Shown: one piece after another, positions 6,696 through 11,975 of the stretch | How positions within the stretch are numbered: the first letter of the stretch is position 1 | Layout: the number at the start of each line of letters is the position of its first letter | Origin: Thiodiazotropha sp037384445 | Lineage (GTDB): Bacteria > Pseudomonadota > Gammaproteobacteria > Chromatiales > Chromatiaceae | Assembly: GCA_037384445.1 (NCBI GenBank) | Contig: JARRNY010000101.1 | Location: 1-11,975, forward strand | DNA length: 11,975 nt | Direction of reading: 5' to 3' | Notes under the pieces: generated by a model | What the model saw: only the letters and a program-made list of their open reading frames with translations | The model's database searches: none | Told to the model about the DNA's origin: nothing | Translations under genes and position numbers: made by a program

Positions 6696-7463
6696 GTGGC
6701 TGACCTGATCCATTTCGAACATCCACTGAATGAAAGGATTCGCACCTTTCTACGCTTGGAGCACCTGTTTCTGCAGGTCGATCACTTCCGCCCGCAAGCC
6801 GACCCCTGGAGCAATCGCGCAGCCATCGACGGTCTGCTCAGCATCATCAGTATCTTTGCTCGCAGCGACCTGAAGACTGAGATCCTCAAGGAGCTGGAGC
6901 GACACACCAGCAATCTGGAGCGGGTACGCCAGCAGCCCGGCGTCGACATGCAGGCCCTGGGACAGGTAGTGGACGATCTGGAGCAGGCGATCCATCAGGT
7001 CTATCAGATGAACGGTCAGATCGCACGCCATTTGCGCAGCAACGAATTTCTCACCACCATTTTGCAGCGCAGCAGTATCCCCGGCGGCAGTTGTAATTTC
7101 GATCTACCGCAATACCACTTCTGGCTGAATCAGCCACACGATGTGCGCCAACATCAAATGAGCGACTGGCTGCAGGAACTGCTGCCGGTACGAGAGGCGG
7201 TGGTTTTGCTGCTGAATCTGGTGAGAAACAGTAAACTGCCTACCCGCGAATTGGCGGAACATGGCTTTTTTCAGCGCACTCTGGAGAGCTCGGCGCCGGC
7301 CCAGATGATCCGGGTGAGCCTGCCGCGGACCTCCACCGTTTTCACTGAAATCAGCGGAAACAAACACCGTTTCAGTATCCGCTTCCTGGAGTCTTCGGAT
7401 GCTGGCAAGCCGCTTCAGACCAGCAGCGACGTGGAGTTTCTGCTCACCTCCTGCATCTTCTGA
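6696..7463 (+). CDS. zapD: cell division protein ZapD
   Basis: The 255-residue protein matches the ZapD (YacF) family throughout: FEHPLNERIRTFLRLEHLF at 7-25, SELL-like helices and LKELERH in the helical domain, SIPGGSCNFDLPQYHFWL at 127-144, and the C-terminal beta part with ISGNKHRFSIRF. ZapD binds the C-terminal tail of FtsZ and cross-links protofilaments at the division ring. The size agrees with E. coli ZapD (247). The start is GTG at 6696, needed to include the conserved N terminus; GGAAAG lies about 10 bases upstream. As in E. coli it precedes yacG, by 27 bases, so they are likely cotranscribed. The usual upstream partner coaE is absent, with the DHOD-like gene in its place. Confidence 0.95.
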   Translation: MADLIHFEHPLNERIRTFLRLEHLFLQVDHFRPQADPWSNRAAIDGLLSIISIFARSDLKTEILKELERHTSNLERVRQQPGVDMQALGQVVDDLEQAIHQVYQMNGQIARHLRSNEFLTTILQRSSIPGGSCNFDLPQYHFWLNQPHDVRQHQMSDWLQELLPVREAVVLLLNLVRNSKLPTRELAEHGFFQRTLESSAPAQMIRVSLPRTSTVFTEISGNKHRFSIRFLESSDAGKPLQTSSDVEFLLTSCIF

Positions 7464-7490
7464 CCACTGCAAACAGCCCCGACCGAGCCC

Positions 7491-7709
7491 ATGAGTCATA
7501 CCACATCCCACCCGGACAACCCGAAGACCGTAGCTTGCCCCACCTGCGGTAAGTCAGTGATCTGGAGCAGTGAATCGACCTGGCGGCCGTTCTGCAGTGA
7601 TCGCTGCCGCTTGATCGACCTGGGAGACTGGCTGGATGAAAATCACCGCATTCCCGACACCCAGGGGGGCTACGGTGAGGATGGTTCCTCTGACGGCGCA
7701 GAGGAGTGA
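7491..7709 (+). CDS. yacG: DNA gyrase inhibitor YacG, zinc-binding
   Basis: The 72-residue protein has the family's single zinc site: C16-x2-C19 (CPTCGK) and C35-x3-C39 (FCSDRCRLIDLGDW). YacG of E. coli binds GyrB and inhibits DNA supercoiling. The C-terminal tail (from about residue 50) is acidic and rich in Gly, Asp and Glu, also normal for the family. It follows zapD by 27 bases with only a weak Shine-Dalgarno, consistent with translation coupled to the operon. Its last 40 bases overlap, tail to tail, the end of the minus-strand gene 7670-8374. Confidence 0.95.
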   Translation: MSHTTSHPDNPKTVACPTCGKSVIWSSESTWRPFCSDRCRLIDLGDWLDENHRIPDTQGGYGEDGSSDGAEE

Positions 7710-8374
7710 CCGGAAATCTCCGCCGAAATCTCTCGGTAGCGCTGATCCATCTCGCGATACCACTCTCGGCTCGACTCGTTGTCCGGCGCCTCATCGCGCA
7801 AGAACTGACGTGCCTGGTTGCAGTGCCACAAGGCTTGATGGAGCTGACCCTCTTTCGCTCGGCGTTCGGTCTCCCGCCGGTGAAAGCGATAGATCGACTC
7901 GGCCTGGCAGAAAACGATGCTCTGCATCATCCGGCCGCTCGCCTCCCCGGTTAGCGAAACGAGAAAGCGGCCCTCCTTCAGCATCCATTTCACCTGTCCC
8001 AGCCCGCGCATCAACCTTTCAAAATCGGCCTCGTTGAGTGCCGACGGGGCGACTCCGCCCTGCTCACTACCAGCCTGTGCTGATCTGGCCTTGCCGATCA
8101 TGTCATCGATCCCCGGTTGACGCGGGTGGACCTGTTTCACCACCTCAAGCCTGGCCAGAATGTCGCTTTGCAGCAACTGCAACACCTCAGGCGGCACAGC
8201 CAGCCCCTGCAGGCGCTGAACGATCTCCTGCACCTCATCGACGCGCCGCAGGATTCGCTCGATCTGCCGCCGCCGCTCCTCCACATAGGCGTGGTAGCGC
8301 TGGGCGATACTTGCCAGCACCAGGGCCAGGATCAATAATCCCCCTAGCACTATAAAAAGCGTCATCTGCTCCAT
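7670..8374 (-). CDS. membrane-anchored coiled-coil protein of unknown function
   Basis: I do not recognise this 234-residue protein. It begins with one hydrophobic helix (residues 5-24) followed by a very basic stretch (EERRRQIERILRR), which by the positive-inside rule places the rest in the cytoplasm. Residues about 27-57 look like a coiled coil. A flexible Gly/Ser/Ala segment (about 97-112) leads to a second helical region (113-220), whose part EGQLHQALWHCNQARQFL could be a TPR-like helix pair. The last ~12 residues are Ser/Pro/Glu-rich and disordered-looking; these overlap yacG. Start choice: GGAGAG lies a few bases before the first ATG (8374), too far from the next one (8365). Codon pattern and length argue for a real gene. 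It is divergent from the thioredoxin gene, 76 bases away. It may be a scaffold or envelope protein; no function is assigned. Confidence 0.78.
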   Translation of the reverse strand: MEQMTLFIVLGGLLILALVLASIAQRYHAYVEERRRQIERILRRVDEVQEIVQRLQGLAVPPEVLQLLQSDILARLEVVKQVHPRQPGIDDMIGKARSAQAGSEQGGVAPSALNEADFERLMRGLGQVKWMLKEGRFLVSLTGEASGRMMQSIVFCQAESIYRFHRRETERRAKEGQLHQALWHCNQARQFLRDEAPDNESSREWYREMDQRYREISAEISGHSSAPSEEPSSP

Positions 8375-8384
8375 CCGCTCTCCG

Positions 8385-8421
8385 GCCCGTTATCGTTGAT
8401 AGGGAGGCCATTGTAACGGGC
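8385..8421. promoter_or_regulatory. inverted repeat in a divergent promoter region
   Basis: GCCCGTTA (8385-8392) and TAACGGGC (8414-8421) are a perfect 8-bp inverted repeat with 21 bases between. It fills most of the 76-base gap between the divergent genes at 8374 and 8451. It could be an operator or an RNA hairpin; no matching regulator is known. Confidence 0.3.
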
Positions 8422-8450
8422 AGACTACAAAACGACATCAGAGAGTCATC

Positions 8451-8834
8451 ATGTCCTGGTTATCGATCGTGTTACTGGCAGCCACCGCCTTTCTACTCCT
8501 GGTGCCAATACTGACCTACCTCTCCTCGCGCCGGCAGATCGGCCGAGCGGTTGACAGCGATCTGTCCGGTAGCGGGTCGGGAGACCGGCTTATCTACTTC
8601 TACAGTGCCAAGTGCGCTCCCTGCCGCAGCATGACGCCGATCATCGATCAATTGGCGGAGGAGCACCCCCAGGTCAATAAGGTCGATGTGCTGTCTGACA
8701 CAGAGACCGCGCGCAGCTTCAACATCCGCGCCACCCCAACCACGGTGCTGGTGAAAGACAACCGGATACTCGATATCGCCCTGGGGAGCAAAACCCAGAC
8801 CCAGCTGGAGAAACTGCTGCGGAGGCTGCTCTGA
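8451..8834 (+). CDS. membrane-anchored thioredoxin-like protein
   Basis: The 127-residue protein has one hydrophobic helix (about 4-24), a linker rich in Ser and Gly, and a thioredoxin fold from about residue 46. The redox motif is C55-A-P-C58 in YSAKCAPC, and the cis-proline is P96 in ATPTT, so it should be active in thiol-disulfide exchange. The first residue after the helix group that carries charge is basic (SSRRQIGR) and the N terminus has none, so the thioredoxin domain is predicted to face the cytoplasm, unlike typical periplasmic tethered thioredoxins. GAGAG lies before the ATG. Its stop overlaps the start of the next gene (TGATG), so translation is coupled with the metallo-hydrolase. 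Partner and substrates are unknown. Confidence 0.86.
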   Translation: MSWLSIVLLAATAFLLLVPILTYLSSRRQIGRAVDSDLSGSGSGDRLIYFYSAKCAPCRSMTPIIDQLAEEHPQVNKVDVLSDTETARSFNIRATPTTVLVKDNRILDIALGSKTQTQLEKLLRRLL

Positions 8835-9472
8835 TGCGCTACGCCATAATTCCCGTCACCCCCTTCCAGCAGAACTGTACCCTCTTCTGGTGCGAAAAGA
8901 GCCAACACGCCGCGATCATCGATCCGGGTGGCGACATCCCGAAGATCATGACCGAACTGAATCACTACGGCCTGACGCCGGAGCGCATTCTGCTCACCCA
9001 CGGACACATCGACCACGCCGCCGGCGCCAGCGAACTGGCTGAGAAGCTACGCATACCGATCGACGGCCCCCACCCCGACGACGCCTTCTGGCTCGACAGC
9101 ATGGCCCAGCAGGCCTCCATGTTCGGCTTCAACGAAGGCAGCATCTGCCAACCCGACCGCTGGTTGCAGGAGGGGGACGAGGTGAGCTTTGGCGAGCAGC
9201 GGCTGGAGGTACTCCACTGCCCCGGCCACACCCCCGGTCACCTGGTCTTCTACCATGCCGGCCAACGCCTGGCCCAGGTAGGGGATGTGCTCTTCAAGGG
9301 CTCCATCGGCCGCACTGACTTCCCCAAGGGGGACTACGACACGCTGATACGCTCGATCCGGGAGAAACTCTTCCCGCTGGGCGACGATGTGCGTTTCATC
9401 CCCGGCCACGGCCCCATGTCGACCTTCGGCGAGGAGCGGCGCAGCAATCCCTTCGCCGGCGACGGGCGCTGA
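8834..9472 (+). CDS. metallo-beta-lactamase-fold hydrolase, glyoxalase II-like (YcbL type)
   Basis: The 212-residue protein has a complete binuclear metal site: THGHIDH (H56, H58, D60, H61), H132 in PGHTPGH, D151 in GDVLF, and H192 in PGHGP. The GSIGRTDFPKGD segment is typical of the YcbL / short glyoxalase II group, which lacks the full C-terminal glutathione-binding domain of GloB. The likely reaction is hydrolysis of a thioester such as S-lactoylglutathione, in the cytoplasm. The ATG overlaps the stop of the thioredoxin gene by one base, suggesting a shared role in thiol chemistry. A REP doublet follows 40 bases after the stop and may protect or end the transcript. Confident family, less certain substrate. 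Confidence 0.92.
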   Translation: MRYAIIPVTPFQQNCTLFWCEKSQHAAIIDPGGDIPKIMTELNHYGLTPERILLTHGHIDHAAGASELAEKLRIPIDGPHPDDAFWLDSMAQQASMFGFNEGSICQPDRWLQEGDEVSFGEQRLEVLHCPGHTPGHLVFYHAGQRLAQVGDVLFKGSIGRTDFPKGDYDTLIRSIREKLFPLGDDVRFIPGHGPMSTFGEERRSNPFAGDGR

Positions 9473-9511
9473 TCGCCCGGCATTCGTGTCTGTCTGGTAG
9501 GCAGGACTTTT

Positions 9512-9570
9512 GGTGGGGCAGGGCCCCACCCTACACTCCGAATCAACGGTAGGGTGCGGCTTGCCGCACC
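9512..9570. repeat. REP doublet after the metallo-hydrolase gene
   Basis: Left arm 9512-9534 is a hairpin (GGTGGGGC / GCCCCACC, three-base loop) followed by CTAC. After 14 bases comes the right arm 9549-9570, which begins GTAG and holds GGTGCGGC / GCCGCACC, identical to the right arm in the MITE. The two arms are approximate inverted copies, the same layout as 4985-5041. It may also act as a transcription end for the upstream pair. Confidence 0.68.
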
Positions 9571-9694
9571 GATAAACCCGTACGCCTTCCCAATCGCCGG
9601 TTCGCACACCACCACCTAGGGTGCTTTCTCAACAATCCCACCTAACCTGCTGACCCCAATACACAACCTCTCGAATATGACATTCGCATGCGAC

Positions 9695-9708
9695 TTGATC
9701 TCGATCAA
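9695..9708 (+). promoter_or_regulatory. FNR/ANR-type box, distal
   Basis: TTGATCTCGATCAA matches the FNR/ANR consensus TTGAT-N4-ATCAA at all ten fixed positions. Its centre is 43 bases upstream of the proximal box, about -84.5 from the predicted start. FNR-type proteins activate anaerobic genes, as expected for nrdD. Confidence 0.8.
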
Positions 9709-9737
9709 GGTCATCGAATATGACATTCGCATGCGAC

Positions 9738-9751
9738 TTGATCTCGATCAA
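9738..9751 (+). promoter_or_regulatory. FNR/ANR-type box, proximal
   Basis: This second perfect TTGAT-N4-ATCAA has its centre at 9744.5. With the -10 element TATAGT at 9775-9780, transcription would start at about 9786-9787, placing the box at about -41.5 to -42.5, the class II activator position for FNR. No good -35 is needed or seen. Confidence 0.82.
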
Positions 9752-9766
9752 GTTCACGCCTTGAAA

Positions 9767-9782
9767 ACACAAGATATAGTGC
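9767..9782 (+). promoter_or_regulatory. NrdR-like box overlapping the -10 of nrdD
   Basis: ACACAAGATATAGTGC matches the 16-base NrdR consensus (aCaCtAtATaTtGTgt, from memory) at all the strongly conserved positions. It overlaps the predicted -10 (TATAGT, 9775-9780), so binding would block RNA polymerase. NrdR is the known repressor of bacterial reductase genes. A weaker second half-match, CCACTATCTTG (9801-9811), lies downstream but off the usual spacing. Confidence 0.6.
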
Positions 9783-9845
9783 CTTTACTTCAAAGGCATC
9801 CCACTATCTTGCGATTAAACCAGTTTATCCGGAGGATTCCCGGTC

Positions 9846-11885
9846 ATGTCCGCTCACGCCTCGATTCAGACCATTCATCTACCCAGCAAAGTGCACAAAC
9901 GTGACGGCAGCGAAGCCGCCTTCGATGTCGCAAAGATACGCAACGCGATCCTCAAAGCGGGCCAGGCCAGCGGAGAGTTCGGCGCAGAGGAAGCCCGCTT
10001 GCTGACCGCCCAGGTGATGAAGGTACTGACACATGCCGGGATCCCGCAGGGTATCCCCGGCATCGAGCGCATTCAGGACATCGTTGAGCAGGTACTGATC
10101 AGCGCCAATCACCTGCAGACTGCCCGCGCCTATATCGTCTATCGGGAGCAGCACAATAAGCTGCGCGAAGACCGCCGTGTTCTGCTCGATGTCACCGCCT
10201 CGGTGGGAGAATATCTGGAGCGCGCCGACTGGCGGGTCAGCGCCAACGCCAACCAGGGCTACTCCCTGGGCGGGCTGATCCTCAACACCTCGGGCAAGAT
10301 GATCGCCAACTACTGGCTCAGCCATGTCTATCCGCCGGAGATCGGCGAGGCCCACCGGGAGGCGCAAATCCATATCCACGACCTGGATATGCTGGCCGGC
10401 TACTGCGCCGGCTGGTCCCTGCGCACATTGCTGCACGAGGGGCTCAACGGAGTACCAGGCAAAGTGGAAGCGGGGCCGCCCAAGCACATGTCGAGCGCGG
10501 TGGGGCAGATCGTCAACTTCCTCGGCACCCTGCAGAACGAGTGGGCCGGCGCCCAGGCCTTCAGCTCCTTCGACACCTACATGGCCCCCTTCGTACGCAA
10601 AGACAACCTGAGCTATGACCAGGTGCGCCAGACCATCCAGGAGCTGATCTACAACCTCAACGTGCCGTCGCGCTGGGGCACACAGACGCCGTTTACCAAC
10701 CTCACCTTCGACTGGGTCTGCCCGCAGGATCTGCGTGAACAGATCCCGGTCATCGGCGGCGAGGAGATGCCCTTCAGCTACGGCGAGCTGCAGGCGGAGA
10801 TGGACCTGATCAACCGGGCCTACATCGAGGTGATGACGGCGGGCGATGCCAAGGGGCGGATCTTCACCTTCCCCATCCCGACCTACAACATCACCCCCGA
10901 CTTCCCTTGGGAGAGCGAAAATGCCGAGCGTCTGTTTGCCATGACGGCGAAATACGGCCTGCCCTACTTCCAGAACTTCCTCAACTCGGAGTTGAGCCCC
11001 AACATGGTTCGTTCCATGTGTTGCCGCCTGCAACTCGACCTGCGGGAACTGCTCAAGCGCGGCAACGGGCTGTTCGGTTCAGCGGAGCAGACCGGCTCGC
11101 TCGGCGTGGTGACGCTCAACTGCGCGCGCCTCGGCTATCTCCACCGGGAAGACGAGGCCGGTCTGCTACAACGGGTCGACGAGCTGCTGCGCCTCGCCCG
11201 CAACAGTCTGGAGATCAAACGCAAGGTGATCCAGCGCCATATGGATGCCGGCCTCTTCCCCTACACCAAGCGCTACCTCGGCACCCTGCGCAACCACTTC
11301 TCTACCATCGGCGTCAACGGCATCAACGAGATGATCCGCAACTACACCGGCGGCGAGCTCGACATCACTTCGGAGTGGGGGCAGCGCTTCGCCGGCCGTT
11401 TCCTCGACCATATCCGCAGCCGCATGGTCGAGTTTCAGGAGGAGACCGGCAACCTCTACAACCTGGAGGCGACCCCGGCTGAGGGCACCACCTACCGCTT
11501 CGCCAAAGAGGACCGCAAACGCTATCCCGGCATCCTGCAAGCCGGCACGGCAGAGAAGCCCTACTACACCAACTCCTCACAGCTGCCGGTGGGCCATACC
11601 GATGACCCCTTCGCCGCCCTTACCCACCAGGAGCCACTCCAGCGCCGCTATACCGGCGGCACCGTGTTGCATCTCTATATGAATGAACGCATCAGCAGCA
11701 CCGAGGCGTGCAAGCGGCTGGTCAAACGCTCGCTGGAGCGCTTTCGCATCCCCTACCTGACGGTAACGCCGACCTTCTCCATCTGTCCGGTCCACGGCTA
11801 CCTGAGCGGCGAACACGAATATTGTCCCCGGTGCGACGAAGCACTGATCCAACGCAAACAGAGAGAGGCATCAAACCATGCATAG
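9846..11885 (+). CDS. nrdD: anaerobic (class III) ribonucleoside-triphosphate reductase, large part lacking the glycyl-radical tail
   Basis: The 679-residue protein makes dNTPs without oxygen. An N-terminal ATP-cone (about 10-105, starting VHKRDG) should sense dATP/ATP. The ten-stranded barrel carries C187 (GYCAGW), the finger-loop cysteines MCCRLQLDL (C392/C393, one the thiyl site), and N425-C426 in VVTLNCARLG. The C-terminal metal site is C647-x2-H650 and C660-x2-C663, with His in place of one Cys of the four-Cys form in E. coli and T4. The frame stops 16 residues after C663, before the RVxGY glycyl-radical motif that normally follows within the same chain (E. coli NrdD is 712). That motif lies in the next, overlapping frame. 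GGAGGA precedes the ATG. FNR and NrdR-type sites lie upstream. Identity is certain; whether the split is natural needs checking. Confidence 0.95.
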   Translation: MSAHASIQTIHLPSKVHKRDGSEAAFDVAKIRNAILKAGQASGEFGAEEARLLTAQVMKVLTHAGIPQGIPGIERIQDIVEQVLISANHLQTARAYIVYREQHNKLREDRRVLLDVTASVGEYLERADWRVSANANQGYSLGGLILNTSGKMIANYWLSHVYPPEIGEAHREAQIHIHDLDMLAGYCAGWSLRTLLHEGLNGVPGKVEAGPPKHMSSAVGQIVNFLGTLQNEWAGAQAFSSFDTYMAPFVRKDNLSYDQVRQTIQELIYNLNVPSRWGTQTPFTNLTFDWVCPQDLREQIPVIGGEEMPFSYGELQAEMDLINRAYIEVMTAGDAKGRIFTFPIPTYNITPDFPWESENAERLFAMTAKYGLPYFQNFLNSELSPNMVRSMCCRLQLDLRELLKRGNGLFGSAEQTGSLGVVTLNCARLGYLHREDEAGLLQRVDELLRLARNSLEIKRKVIQRHMDAGLFPYTKRYLGTLRNHFSTIGVNGINEMIRNYTGGELDITSEWGQRFAGRFLDHIRSRMVEFQEETGNLYNLEATPAEGTTYRFAKEDRKRYPGILQAGTAEKPYYTNSSQLPVGHTDDPFAALTHQEPLQRRYTGGTVLHLYMNERISSTEACKRLVKRSLERFRIPYLTVTPTFSICPVHGYLSGEHEYCPRCDEALIQRKQREASNHA

Positions 11886-11975
11886 CGTGATTGAACTGAA
11901 AAACGAAGAACGTACCCGCTGCGAGGTCTGGACCCGGGTCATGGGCTACCACCGGCCGGTTTCCGCCTTCAATCC
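11878..11975 (+). CDS. separate glycyl-radical segment of NrdD (3' end outside window)
   Basis: An ATG at 11878 opens a frame shifted +1 from nrdD, starting 8 bases before the end of the nrdD stop codon, and stays open to the window end (32 codons). The product begins MHSVIELKN and reaches TRVMGYHRPVSAFN, the conserved glycyl-radical loop of class III reductases; the radical residue would be G23 (codon 11944-11946). A Shine-Dalgarno-like AGAGAGG lies 9 bases before the ATG, and overlap with the nrdD stop allows translational coupling. The frame is closed by a stop at 11845-11847, so it cannot extend far upstream. This suggests a small radical-bearing subunit, comparable in idea to GrcA replacing the tail of pyruvate formate-lyase. 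Alternatives are programmed frameshifting or a sequence error. nrdG, the activase, would be expected further downstream. Confidence 0.8.
   Translation, partial: MHSVIELKNEERTRCEVWTRVMGYHRPVSAFN

Larger units (their letters stand above)
9671..9752. repeat. 43-bp tandem duplication upstream of nrdD
   Basis: Two identical 39-base copies (9671-9709 and 9714-9752) are spaced at a 43-base period, about four helical turns. Each holds a 10-base palindrome TCGCATGCGA (9684-9693, 9727-9736) and, 3' of it, a perfect FNR-type box. The identity suggests recent duplication or selection on both copies. Confidence 0.9.

Noticed and set aside
9671..9752. Two direct repeats that could be read as a short CRISPR array
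   Set aside because: Only two copies with a 4-base gap and no spacer-length unique sequence; the FNR boxes and position before nrdD explain it better.
9879..11033. 384-codon open frame on the minus strand
   Set aside because: It lies wholly antisense to nrdD, whose plus-strand product is unmistakable; long antisense frames are common in GC-rich genes and this one has no family features.
11848..11885. Programmed +1 frameshift joining nrdD to the glycyl-radical frame
   Set aside because: No slippery codon pair or close Shine-Dalgarno/stop layout like that of prfB is seen, and the downstream frame has its own ATG with a well-placed Shine-Dalgarno. Not excluded, only less likely.

Overview
The window looks like part of the chromosome of a facultatively or strictly anaerobic gammaproteobacterium. 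ZapD and YacG are gammaproteobacterial cell-division and gyrase accessory proteins. Pyruvate:ferredoxin oxidoreductase and an oxygen-sensitive class III ribonucleotide reductase, the latter behind tandem FNR/ANR-type boxes, point to anaerobic growth. The mix would fit a Chromatiales-like sulfur or denitrifying lineage, but nothing here fixes the genus. Most genes are GC-rich by eye; about 1180-2090 is clearly more AT-rich.

Layout. 1-879 is the 3' end of nifJ (thiamine-diphosphate domain of pyruvate:ferredoxin/flavodoxin oxidoreductase). 880-1586 has no convincing gene but carries an inverted pair of GC-rich REP-like repeats. 1587-2093 encodes a small membrane-anchored or secreted M23 (LytM-type) peptidase. 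2167-4771, on the minus strand, is a two-gene operon: a GH13_18 (sucrose-phosphorylase-like) glycoside phosphorylase with a large insertion, then a HAD-IIB phosphatase of the sucrose-phosphatase type. 4772-5550 is intergenic and contains a 132-bp MITE with perfect 19-bp terminal inverted repeats and a perfect 12-bp target duplication. 5551-6561 encodes a dihydroorotate-dehydrogenase-like flavoprotein lacking the usual substrate motif. 6696-7709 holds zapD and yacG. 7670-8374, on the minus strand, is an unrecognised membrane-anchored coiled-coil protein whose 3' end overlaps that of yacG. 8451-9472 is a tightly coupled pair: membrane-anchored thioredoxin and a glyoxalase-II-like metallo-hydrolase. 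9512-9570 is a REP doublet sharing its core with the MITE. 9671-9845 is a regulatory region feeding nrdD (9846-11885), and a separate overlapping frame from 11878 runs off the window.

Main points of interest. (1) The nrdD frame stops just after its zinc site and lacks the glycyl-radical motif. That motif (RVMGYHRPV) lies in a separate, SD-preceded frame overlapping the nrdD stop by 8 nt, so the anaerobic reductase appears split, with its radical-bearing tail a separate small subunit. (2) A 43-bp tandem duplication upstream of nrdD carries two perfect TTGAT-N4-ATCAA boxes; the proximal one sits about 42 bp upstream of the start predicted from a TATAGT -10, which is itself inside a NrdR-like box. 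(3) The GH13_18 enzyme has about 68 extra residues in domain B and a sugar-phosphate phosphatase partner, suggesting an uncharacterised branch of glucoside or compatible-solute metabolism. (4) The MITE has an intact target duplication.

NifJ and the DHOD-like protein are, as I recall, often neighbours in other genomes; here the repeats, peptidase, sugar operon and MITE lie between them, which suggests an accessory insertion in an older redox-gene pair.
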